Source: Planctomycetes bacterium RBG_16_41_13 | Lineage (GTDB): Bacteria > Planctomycetota > Brocadiia > Brocadiales > Brocadiaceae | Reading direction: 5' to 3' | Assembly (NCBI GenBank): GCA_001828295.1 | Contig: MHYI01000103.1 | Coordinates: forward strand, 3,096-9,266 | DNA: 6,171 bases | Part shown: positions 1 to 5,284 of the stretch, in pieces | How positions within the stretch are numbered: the stretch's first letter is position 1 | Layout of the letters: the number at the start of each line of letters is the position of its first letter | The notes under the pieces: model-generated | Database searches by the model: none | Told to the model about the DNA's origin: nothing | What the model saw: the letters and a program-made list of their open reading frames with translations, nothing else | Program-made: the position numbers and the translations under genes

Positions 1-259
1 CTTGCTTACGGTCATCAGTACGGGGAAGCGCCTCATTAACATTAAGAACCCTTCCATTTAAATCTTTGCCGTTGAGACTATTTAGCGCAGCCTGTGCTTC
101 TGCCCTTGAGGGCATTTCTACAAATCCAAATCCTCTGGATTCTCCGCTGAATTTATCCTTGATAATTGTTACGGACGTGACCTGCCCAAACTCCTCAAAA
201 ACCTGTTTCAATTCTTCCTCTGTTGTTTGGCGTGCCAGGTTGCCGGCGTAAATATTCAT
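1..259 (-). CDS. RRM-domain RNA-binding protein, small glycine-rich/cold-inducible type (3' end outside window)
   Basis: The reverse strand encodes 86 residues from an ATG at 259-257 and runs off the left edge, so the C-terminus is missing. It starts MNIYAGNLARQTTEEELKQV and is one RNA recognition motif: RNP2 is IYAGNL (residues 3-8) and RNP1 is RGFGFVEM (residues 42-49), with the aromatic positions Y4, F44 and F46 that stack on RNA bases. The domain ends around residue 77 (GRVLNVNEA), followed by a polar tail (PRTDDRKQ) where such proteins usually carry a short Gly/Arg-rich extension. Bacterial single-RRM proteins of about 80-110 residues occur in cyanobacteria, planctomycetes and others; they bind single-stranded RNA in the cytoplasm and are often cold-induced, which is family knowledge rather than something shown here. 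The start is supported by an AAGGA ribosome-binding site 7 nt upstream and by the RRM beginning at residue 2. The target RNAs cannot be read from the sequence. Confidence 0.93.
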   Translation of the reverse strand, partial: MNIYAGNLARQTTEEELKQVFEEFGQVTSVTIIKDKFSGESRGFGFVEMPSRAEAQAALNSLNGKDLNGRVLNVNEALPRTDDRKQ

Positions 260-265
260 ATTTCT

Positions 266-273
266 ATCCTTTC
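266..273 (-). promoter_or_regulatory. Ribosome binding site of the RRM gene
   Basis: On the minus strand GAAAGGAT lies just upstream of the ATG at 259, with 7 nt between AAGGA and the start codon. This is close to the Shine-Dalgarno consensus and fixes the start of the RRM protein. Confidence 0.75.
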
Positions 274-359
274 TTTTAGGTATTAATGACAATATTTCAT
301 TTGGTGTATATTTGCGTTTGAATAAATCAGACCTATGGATGTTTCAAGTTATTCTATTT

Positions 360-368
360 CCCCCCCCC
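360..368. repeat. Homopolymeric tract of nine C (G on the minus strand)
   Basis: Nine consecutive C lie about 100 bp upstream of the RRM start codon, in its probable promoter or leader. Such tracts are prone to slipped-strand length change and to sequencing error. Whether the length varies in the population cannot be seen from one sequence. Confidence 0.8.
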
Positions 369-559
369 TTTCCTGTTTTTCAGAAGTTAGGCAAACTTCC
401 GCAATTTCATACGTAGTATAATGCAAGTTTGTGGCATATGCAACAAAGTTATCGTGATTTTAAGCATGATTGTGTTCTCTATTGTACCCGTTGTAAAGTG
501 TTCACAATGCAGGCCGAATTTTCAGAGGGGGTTTAAGGGGTGTGTTTTAATACAAATGC

Positions 560-583
560 AGAGACGCACTGCTGTGCGTCTCT
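560..583. repeat. Perfect hairpin AGAGACGCAC-TGCT-GTGCGTCTCT
   Basis: Two 10-bp perfectly complementary arms (560-569 and 574-583) flank a TGCT loop. No T-tract follows (ACTCTATAAAACC), so it does not read as an intrinsic terminator on the plus strand. On the minus strand the bases after the stem are TGCATTTGTATT, also not a T-tract. It resembles short dispersed palindromes of the REP kind that sit in intergenic spacers; only one copy is present here, so the repeat-family status is an inference. Confidence 0.75.
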
Positions 584-607
584 ACTCTATAAAACCAGGA
601 ATCCTGT

Positions 608-755
608 AACACTTTAGTTTTTTGAAAACGCAGGGGCGAAGCATTTGCTATAAATTGTCATAAATGCGTTCATACCCAAACGAGCAAATGCTTCGCCCCT
701 ACACTATGCGGGCAAACACCGCTATTATTGGAATTTTTCAAAAAACTAAAGTGTT
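608..755. repeat. Nested inverted repeat of 148 bp (MITE-like or REP-like palindromic element)
   Basis: The outer arms at 608-628 and 735-755 are perfect 21-bp reverse complements (starting AACACTTTAG and ending CTAAAGTGTT). Inside them a second pair at 632-649 and 683-700 forms a perfect 18-bp inverted repeat (AGGGGCGAAGCATTTGCT and its complement) around a 33-nt centre. The two nested pairs could fold as one long cruciform or RNA hairpin with a single-stranded asymmetry at 701-734. The element ends four bases before the greA stop codon (TAA complement at 760-762), so it lies in the greA 3' UTR. No transposase and no clear target-site duplication is visible. The inner core recurs at 3123-3141, which supports a dispersed repeat family. 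Confidence 0.85.
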
Positions 756-759
756 GCCC

Positions 760-2982
760 TTATAATGCCTTTTCTATTTTTATAATATCGCAAACTATCT
801 CGTTTTCCGGAAGTTGGATAGTGACCGTCTCACCTGTTTTTTTATTCAATAAACCTTTTCCGATTGGCGACAGATAAGAGATAATATTTTTGTCAATATC
901 AGCATCCCAAGGCCCTAGCAGTGTATACGTTTCCGTGGTTTCTTTGTCCTTGTTTTTAATAGTTACTTTTGTGCCTGGCGAGACGATATTCGTTTTTACG
1001 GTATACGGCTCGATAAAAACTATCTTTTGTAAGTCCGCCTTCAATCGTTCCGCCTTTTCAATCAACTGTGCCTGTTTTTCACGCGCCGCCTGGTATTCTG
1101 CGTTTTCTCTGAGATCACCGCGACTAATAGCCTCTCCGAGGTCACGCGCATTTTCAGCAAATTGAATATTCATAATGTGGTCGAGTTCCTTCTTCTGCTT
1201 TTCGTATCCCTGTTTTGTAACATAGATTTTATTTTCATCCAAGGTGAGTATTTCGGGTTTTTTAATCATATCGGGAAAACGATCGCGAATAACGCTTTCA
1301 ATGGAAATTTTAAACCAATCCTCAATGCATTTACTGCCCGAAACTGCATTATACATGCCGGCTGCATTGGATTCGGTCAAATGGTTTACGGCATGATCGG
1401 TTCCTTTTTCCTCTAACAGACCCTTGATTTTATTAAATATCGATCTGATATTTCCGTCACGTCCCTTTTGCATTTTAAAGTAAATATTATTTATCAGTTC
1501 GATTAGTTGAATGAAAAGTGTTCCGGAATTAATATTCGCATAAAGATCCGGGAAACGTCCGTAAAAATTGTTTTTGCAAAACCAGAAATAGTGTTCCGGG
1601 TATGCATTAAACTGTGAAAATATTTTTTGAGAAACATTATTTAATGCACCCTCCTTGTTCTCATTAATAAGCTCTTTAATGATAAACTCCCAAAGATGGC
1701 TATTTTGGTCAAAAAATAAACTGACAAATTCATTTTGCCAATGTTCCGGGTATATTTTTTTGATTCTGTTAAGAACGTGTTTTTTATACTCTAATATGCA
1801 TATGTTACCGATTAGTTTTGATAGATTGTCGGAGTTTTTCATAACGGTTTCAATCATATCCTTGTAATTTGCAGGGCATTCGTCCAGCATAATTTGCACT
1901 TGTTCGGCAAGGAGAAGGCATTCAATAACGGCGGAAGGATGTGTGTCCTTTAATTTTTCAGCTTCTTGTGTAAAGAGGGACTTGATTTTCTGTAAGGTTT
2001 CTTTGCATTTTTCAGCATTCTTTCCCTCGGCGAGGTATTTTCGGGCTGACTCTATTTCTTTGTAAATTTCCCCGGATTGAGTGAGCGTATTAATAATTTC
2101 CTGATGCGGCGTCAATGGTTTTGTCCTGATTTCCAGAAGGGCAGTGGTTGGCGAGCCTTCGGTAAACTGGAGGTACGGGTCTTTTAGTATCAGTTTTTTC
2201 GCCTTTGTCCACCATTTGCTCCATGCGGATGGCGGTAAGAGTCCTGCCAGGAGTTGTTCTTTTATATTGTTTAACGTAGCCTTGCCATGAAAATGTTTTA
2301 AGGTAAGCCTGATCAAACCCACAGGATCTTCATCAATCATTCTGTTCAAAATGTCTTTTTGGCAATACACCATTGCCCGCAAACTATCCTTTTCCAGTTT
2401 TTGTAAAATATCAGAAGCAATCTCTAAGGCAATTCCATGGTTGTTTTTCTTCTCAAAATCAATGTGAATCTTCTCTCCCTCCGGATCAAAAGAAACTACT
2501 TTGCCAACTCCCCAACTCTTATGATATACGTAATCCCCTTGTTCAAACATAAAATACTTTTCCAGCATTTTGAGAGATGCGGCAATCTCCGGGGATGTTT
2601 CGATATTGGATTTACTAATGAACAGGCTTGCATAGGGTTTTTCTTTGTAGATATTGGCGTAACAAGCGGCAAATTTTGAGGCAAGTCCTTTTTCCTTCGG
2701 AAAATATTTCAATATATACTTCAAAACTTCCAATAGATCATTATACGCATTTTTCTCGTTGTAGTAAGATTCCAACATAATGAGAAAATCATGCGCAAAC
2801 TTCTTTTCCCGTCTTATAAGTAAATTGATAATATGCAAGAGCGGTTTTTTGTCGTCAATTTCCGATTCTACAATGCCTAGCCATTGCTCTTCAAGTTTAT
2901 CGTATTGCTCTGTATTAACTAAATGTTCCAGCTCGGTATGCTCCATAATAGTATGATTTATCGTGGAAAGTTCATTGGACAT
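760..2982 (-). CDS. greA: Long-form GreA transcription elongation (transcript cleavage) factor with large N-terminal extension
   Basis: The 740-residue product ends in a complete GreA: the N-terminal coiled coil spans about residues 586-660 and the FKBP-like domain about 668-738. The tip of the coiled coil reads GDLRENAEY (622-630), keeping the two acidic residues (D623, E626, equivalent to E. coli GreA D41 and E44) that position Mg2+ in the RNA polymerase secondary channel and stimulate cleavage of backtracked RNA. The C-terminal domain shows the typical WDAD (692-695) and ISYLSPIGKGLL (701-712) motifs. Normal GreA is about 160 residues; here about 585 precede it. Residues 1-145 look like helical-repeat (TPR-like) sequence. 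Residues 147-198 (FEQGDYVYHKSWGVGKVV and following) resemble the CarD/TRCF RNA-polymerase-interacting barrel. Residues 200-580 are mostly helical, with a WSKWW cluster at 254-258. Similar long GreA proteins are known in chlamydiae and spirochaetes. The start is backed by AGGAG 8 nt upstream. The gene is divergent from the glycerate kinase. The GreA assignment is certain; the role of the extension is inferred. Confidence 0.95.
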   Translation of the reverse strand: MSNELSTINHTIMEHTELEHLVNTEQYDKLEEQWLGIVESEIDDKKPLLHIINLLIRREKKFAHDFLIMLESYYNEKNAYNDLLEVLKYILKYFPKEKGLASKFAACYANIYKEKPYASLFISKSNIETSPEIAASLKMLEKYFMFEQGDYVYHKSWGVGKVVSFDPEGEKIHIDFEKKNNHGIALEIASDILQKLEKDSLRAMVYCQKDILNRMIDEDPVGLIRLTLKHFHGKATLNNIKEQLLAGLLPPSAWSKWWTKAKKLILKDPYLQFTEGSPTTALLEIRTKPLTPHQEIINTLTQSGEIYKEIESARKYLAEGKNAEKCKETLQKIKSLFTQEAEKLKDTHPSAVIECLLLAEQVQIMLDECPANYKDMIETVMKNSDNLSKLIGNICILEYKKHVLNRIKKIYPEHWQNEFVSLFFDQNSHLWEFIIKELINENKEGALNNVSQKIFSQFNAYPEHYFWFCKNNFYGRFPDLYANINSGTLFIQLIELINNIYFKMQKGRDGNIRSIFNKIKGLLEEKGTDHAVNHLTESNAAGMYNAVSGSKCIEDWFKISIESVIRDRFPDMIKKPEILTLDENKIYVTKQGYEKQKKELDHIMNIQFAENARDLGEAISRGDLRENAEYQAAREKQAQLIEKAERLKADLQKIVFIEPYTVKTNIVSPGTKVTIKNKDKETTETYTLLGPWDADIDKNIISYLSPIGKGLLNKKTGETVTIQLPENEIVCDIIKIEKAL

Positions 2983-2990
2983 TCTCGGTT

Positions 2991-2995
2991 CTCCT
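2991..2995 (-). promoter_or_regulatory. Ribosome binding site of greA
   Basis: On the minus strand AGGAG precedes the ATG at 2982 with an 8-nt spacer. It supports MSNELSTINH as the true N-terminus over the internal Met at residue 13. Confidence 0.8.
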
Positions 2996-3009
2996 GGTTT
3001 ACGGATTTT

Positions 3010-3015
3010 ATTGTA
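3010..3015 (-). promoter_or_regulatory. Possible -10 element of greA (TACAAT)
   Basis: TACAAT on the minus strand matches five of six bases of the sigma70 -10 consensus and would place transcription start around 3003, giving a leader of about 20 nt that still includes the AGGAG. No good -35 hexamer lies 16-18 bp upstream, so this is a weak call. Confidence 0.3.
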
Positions 3016-3122
3016 AATACTCTACATGAGGACTTTTCGGCAACTTTGTTTGCGACCACACCACATGGCGGTGCGAGGCGTTTACTGATGTTGCGTCCCG
3101 GTAGAGCCTTATGTTTTCGGCG

Positions 3123-3141
3123 GCAAATGCTTCGCCCCTGC
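3123..3141. repeat. Further copy of the GCAAATGCTTCGCCCCT repeat core
   Basis: These 19 bp are the exact reverse complement of 630-648 and their first 17 bp directly repeat 684-700, the inner arms of the nested palindrome beyond greA. Only a half-site is present here: no opposing arm is visible nearby. This shows the core is a dispersed repeat rather than a local palindrome. Confidence 0.85.
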
Positions 3142-3174
3142 AGAGAAACAGCTATTCATTTACGGAAAAACGTA

Positions 3175-3193
3175 TCCCCCGTTTTTCGCGGGA
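3175..3193. repeat. Short imperfect hairpin TCCCCCG-TTTTT-CGCGGGA
   Basis: Seven-base arms at 3175-3181 and 3187-3193 pair except for one C-C mismatch and enclose a T5 loop. The sequence resembles the widespread dispersed palindrome built on ATTCCCGCG...CGGGAAT, here degenerate. No T-tract follows, so a terminator role is unlikely. Confidence 0.5.
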
Positions 3194-3239
3194 ATGATGC
3201 TTTAGTGCTTTTCGGGTGAAAGTGCTATATATAATAATA

Positions 3240-3268
3240 TTGACAATAGGCATTTAAATCAATATGTT
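3240..3268 (+). promoter_or_regulatory. Sigma70-like promoter for the glycerate kinase gene
   Basis: TTGACA at 3240-3245 is a perfect -35 hexamer, followed by a 17-bp spacer and TATGTT (four of six to the -10 consensus) at 3263-3268. Transcription would start near 3275 and give a leader of about 100 nt before the ATG at 3378. The orientation and position fit the downstream gene; the leader shows no riboswitch I recognise. Confidence 0.55.
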
Positions 3269-3364
3269 ATTTTTCCTGAAAGCAAAAATATCCGTTGATT
3301 GCCGGTAAAATGGTTTCATTAACAGGCATTAACACAGGGATATGTTTTGCAAAATGTATTTATT

Positions 3365-3371
3365 AGGGGAG
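3365..3371 (+). promoter_or_regulatory. Ribosome binding site deciding the glycerate kinase start
   Basis: AGGGGAG lies 6 nt upstream of the ATG at 3378. An in-frame ATG at 3342 has only AGGG two to three bases before it, too close to serve, so the 3378 start is preferred. Confidence 0.75.
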
Positions 3372-3377
3372 ACGATT

Positions 3378-4706
3378 ATGAATACCGCCGAATCATTAAG
3401 AAAAGATGCGTTGCAAATTTATTTTGCGGGTTTACATTCTGTCGAAGCCGATGCCTGCATACGTAAATACATGGAGGTAAAGGAGAATAGTCTAACTATT
3501 GGAGGAAAAACGTACGATCTGGGCAAATATAATAATATTTATCTTACTGGGTTTGGAAAGGTGAGCGGGTTTATGGCTGCGGCGGTGGAAAAACTGCTTG
3601 GGGATAAGATAAAAAAGGGCATAGTAAATGTTCGTTATGGTTATACTACACCATGCAAATACGTTAAACTTAACCCTGCAGGCCATCCTATTCCAGACTC
3701 ATCAGGCATTAATGGCACAAAAGAAATCGTCGATATTGCAAAAGAGACGAATGAAGATGACCTGGTGTTTTGTTTGATTTCCGGCGGCGGATCGGCGCTG
3801 TTTGAATTGCCTTATGCGGGGATTTCCCTTGAAGAAATCAAGGAAATTACTGCATCGTTATTGAAATGCGGCGCTACTATTGATGAAATGAATGCCATAC
3901 GTAAACATCTTTCCCTGGTAAAGGGGGGGCGTTTTGCAGGCTTGTGCAAGGCGGAGATGGTATCTGTTATATTGTCAGATGTAATAAATGATCCTTTAGA
4001 AACGATCGCTTCCGGAGCGACCTCGCCGGACCCCAGTACTTTTCAGGACTGTGAGTGGATATTGAAGAAGTACAATTTGCATCATAAGATTCCAGTTTCC
4101 ATACAGCAACACATTCAAAACGGGATCCACGGCCACGTAGAAGAAACGCCGAAGCCCGGCGATAAAATATTTGACAGGGTAAGCAATATTATCATCGGCA
4201 ATAATCGCACGGCGCTGGCTGCGTCGAAGGAAAAAGGAGAACAACTGGGGTATAATACGGTTATTTTATCTTCCTGTATAAAAGGCGAGGCCAGGGAAAT
4301 AGCCAAGGTTTTTGGCGCAATTGCGCGGGAAATTCATGCTTCCGGCTGCCCTGTTGAGCGCCCTGCGTGTATTATCGCAGGCGGGGAGTCTACGGTAACA
4401 GTAAAAGGCGAAGGCTTGGGCGGAAGGAGTCAGGAATTTTCCTTGTCTGCGGCAATAGAAATTGATGGATTGGCAGATACCGTAATATTAAGCGCGGGAA
4501 CGGATGGCACGGATGGCAACACTGAAGCCGCAGGGGCAATGGTGGATGGCACTACCATCATTAATGCAAAGAGTAAAAAATTACATCCGGAAAAATATCT
4601 TCTTAATAACGATTCGTTTTCTTTTTTCAAAGAGACAAATGATCTCATTGTTACGGGTACTACGAAAACAAATGTGATGGACATTATGTTGCTGCTGGTT
4701 AAATAA
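3378..4706 (+). CDS. gckA: Glycerate 2-kinase, MOFRL family (often annotated hydroxypyruvate reductase/TtuD)
   Basis: The 442-residue product has the full length and motif order of the MOFRL glycerate kinase family, which phosphorylates D-glycerate with ATP to 2-phosphoglycerate in the cytoplasm. Visible motifs are GFGKVSGFMA (58-67, with K61), ISGGGSALF (134-142), RKHLSLVKGGRFA (175-187), ILSDVINDPLETIASG (198-213) followed by a DPSTF (218-222), GGES (335-338), GLGGRSQEF (346-354), AGTDGTDGNTEAAGA (373-387) and TGTTKTNVMDI (426-436). The first part is the N-terminal glycerate kinase domain and the end is the MOFRL domain. Two spots differ from the usual family wording: SGPT is SGAT at 212-215, and GPTGTN is GTTKTN at 427-432. 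The gene stands alone with its own promoter candidate and no same-strand partner within 500 bp, so the source of glycerate (serine/hydroxypyruvate, glycolate salvage or sugar-acid breakdown) is not shown. Older annotations call such proteins hydroxypyruvate reductase; the sequence fits the kinase family instead. The family assignment is firm; the exact substrate is inferred from family. Confidence 0.93.
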   Translation: MNTAESLRKDALQIYFAGLHSVEADACIRKYMEVKENSLTIGGKTYDLGKYNNIYLTGFGKVSGFMAAAVEKLLGDKIKKGIVNVRYGYTTPCKYVKLNPAGHPIPDSSGINGTKEIVDIAKETNEDDLVFCLISGGGSALFELPYAGISLEEIKEITASLLKCGATIDEMNAIRKHLSLVKGGRFAGLCKAEMVSVILSDVINDPLETIASGATSPDPSTFQDCEWILKKYNLHHKIPVSIQQHIQNGIHGHVEETPKPGDKIFDRVSNIIIGNNRTALAASKEKGEQLGYNTVILSSCIKGEAREIAKVFGAIAREIHASGCPVERPACIIAGGESTVTVKGEGLGGRSQEFSLSAAIEIDGLADTVILSAGTDGTDGNTEAAGAMVDGTTIINAKSKKLHPEKYLLNNDSFSFFKETNDLIVTGTTKTNVMDIMLLLVK

Positions 4707-4919
4707 GAAAGCAGGTATTTTCCCTTTTTGTAATAGTGCAACCCATTCCACCTTACCCAATTATAACAATCATGGTTTAAATCAACCGTTTTCAGAAGCA
4801 TCCGATGATATCAAAAACACCATCCACACAATCGATAAAAGCTGTACATTTCCTATTATTAAATAGTTATGAAATACTTTTTCCTACAAATATTTTTAGG
4901 CATGCTACGTGCGATTAAT

Positions 4920-4947
4920 TTTACGTATCTAAATTATTTATTATAAA
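4920..4947 (+). promoter_or_regulatory. Possible promoter TTTACG-N16-TATAAA
   Basis: TTTACG (4920-4925, four of six to the -35 consensus) and TATAAA (4942-4947, five of six to the -10 consensus) are 16 bp apart. Transcription would start near 4954, just upstream of the 4989-5088 inverted repeat, and could read on to the cytochrome gene with a leader of about 330 nt. The surroundings are very AT-rich, so a chance match is quite possible. Confidence 0.25.
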
Positions 4948-4988
4948 TACTTTACTCACAATGAATGTTTTTTGGGTCTAATAATATA

Positions 4989-5088
4989 CCGGGACCGGCT
5001 TAAAAATGTTTTAGTAAACCGTAATATCATTATTTTAATCGTAAAGCAGCATGTTTCGGAGAGTACATGGCATTTTTGGCGGTCCCGG
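4989..5088. repeat. GC-rich imperfect inverted repeat around a 62-nt centre
   Basis: The arm at 4989-5008 (CCGGGACCGGCTTAAAAATG) and the arm at 5071-5088 (CATTTTTGGCGGTCCCGG) pair over nine outer bases and seven inner bases, with a short mismatch and a two-base bulge between. It stands out from AT-rich surroundings. It could be a small mobile palindromic element, or a structured leader or small RNA. Neither a T-tract after the second arm nor a transposase gene is seen, so its nature is open. Confidence 0.6.
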
Positions 5089-5200
5089 CCCAATGTAACC
5101 AAATTAGCCGGCAATGGTACGTTTTTTTATTTCAATGTCGTGAAAGATTTTGGAGATATAACATAATGCAGCAAAAAGCCGCAACCAAAAATAGTTTAAC

Positions 5201-5241
5201 CACAAAGGGCACAAAGAATACAGAACACAAAGGACACAAAG
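5201..5241. repeat. Cluster of four CACAAAG repeats
   Basis: CACAAAG occurs at 5201, 5210, 5226 and 5235, i.e. spaced 9, 16 and 9 bp, preceded by TTTAAC. Repeats of the form ACCACAAAGGxCACAAAG are common dispersed intergenic repeats in many bacterial genomes and are often mis-annotated as small Lys/His-rich proteins. Here the cluster lies 44 bp upstream of the cytochrome start, and the usual reverse-complement partner arm (CTTTGTG) is not seen nearby. Confidence 0.75.
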
Positions 5242-5270
5242 AAAAACTTACAAAAAAAAGAAGTTTTTAC

Positions 5271-5274
5271 AGGG
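5271..5274 (+). promoter_or_regulatory. Weak ribosome binding site of the cytochrome gene
   Basis: AGGG precedes the ATG at 5285 with a 10-nt spacer. The match is short and the spacing long, but it is the only purine-rich site near the Met that begins a signal-peptide-like sequence. Confidence 0.45.
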
Positions 5275-5284
5275 TAATACTATA

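Larger units (their letters stand above)
260..759. other. 500-bp spacer between the RRM gene and greA, with repeats but no convincing gene
   Basis: Both flanking genes read on the minus strand, so this spacer is downstream of greA and upstream of the RRM gene. It holds a nine-C run (360-368), a perfect short hairpin (560-583) and a nested inverted repeat (608-755), each listed separately. The stretch 370-555 shows nothing I recognise. A 62-codon open frame at 421-609 has no ribosome-binding site, runs through the 560-583 hairpin and ends inside the palindrome arm, so I do not call it a gene. The region proximal to the RRM start (260-400) probably carries the RRM promoter and leader, but no good -35/-10 pair could be picked out. 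Confidence 0.6.
4707..5284. other. Gene-free, AT-rich spacer between glycerate kinase and cytochrome genes
   Basis: No open frame here has a credible ribosome-binding site or recognisable protein. The part 4707-4915 shows nothing beyond AT-rich sequence, and I find no classical hairpin-plus-T-tract terminator after the kinase stop codon. From 4920 on there is a possible promoter (4920-4947), a GC-rich imperfect inverted repeat (4989-5088) and a CACAAAG repeat cluster (5201-5241), each listed separately. The open frame at 5067-5285 overlaps both repeats and its Lys/Thr/His-rich end is simply the translated CACAAAG repeat. Confidence 0.6.

Noticed and set aside
260..400. Promoter for the RRM gene (TTGAAA on the minus strand near 345 with an AT-rich -10 region 17 bp on)
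   Set aside because: The would-be -10 (TATTCA) matches only three of six bases; too weak to list as a feature, although a promoter must exist in this region.
421..609. 62-codon open frame with a hydrophobic N-terminal part
   Set aside because: There is no ribosome-binding site, its second half translates the 560-583 hairpin, and it ends in the outer arm of the nested palindrome; base composition and context look non-coding.
608..755. CRISPR-like array or classical Rho-independent terminator
   Set aside because: The repeats are inverted and nested, not direct and regularly spaced, and no stem is followed by a T-tract in the transcribed direction.
890..1416. Two plus-strand open frames (890-1165 and 1162-1416)
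   Set aside because: They are antisense shadows of the conserved GreA domain and the region just before it; no ribosome-binding sites or recognisable protein.
2923..3219. 98-codon plus-strand open frame at the greA 5' end
   Set aside because: It overlaps the greA start in antisense and then translates the repeat-rich spacer; the Arg/Leu/Pro-rich stretch comes from the dispersed repeat at 3123-3141.
3342..3377. Upstream in-frame ATG giving a 12-residue longer glycerate kinase
   Set aside because: The AGGG before it is too close to the ATG, the extra residues are not family-like, and the ATG at 3378 has a well-placed AGGGGAG.
4707..4760. Intrinsic terminator after the glycerate kinase (T-rich run near 4725)
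   Set aside because: There is a short T5 run but no GC-rich stem in front of it, so the hairpin requirement is not met.
4430..4801. 123-codon minus-strand open frame at the end of the kinase gene
   Set aside because: It is antisense to the conserved MOFRL motifs; no ribosome-binding site and no family match.
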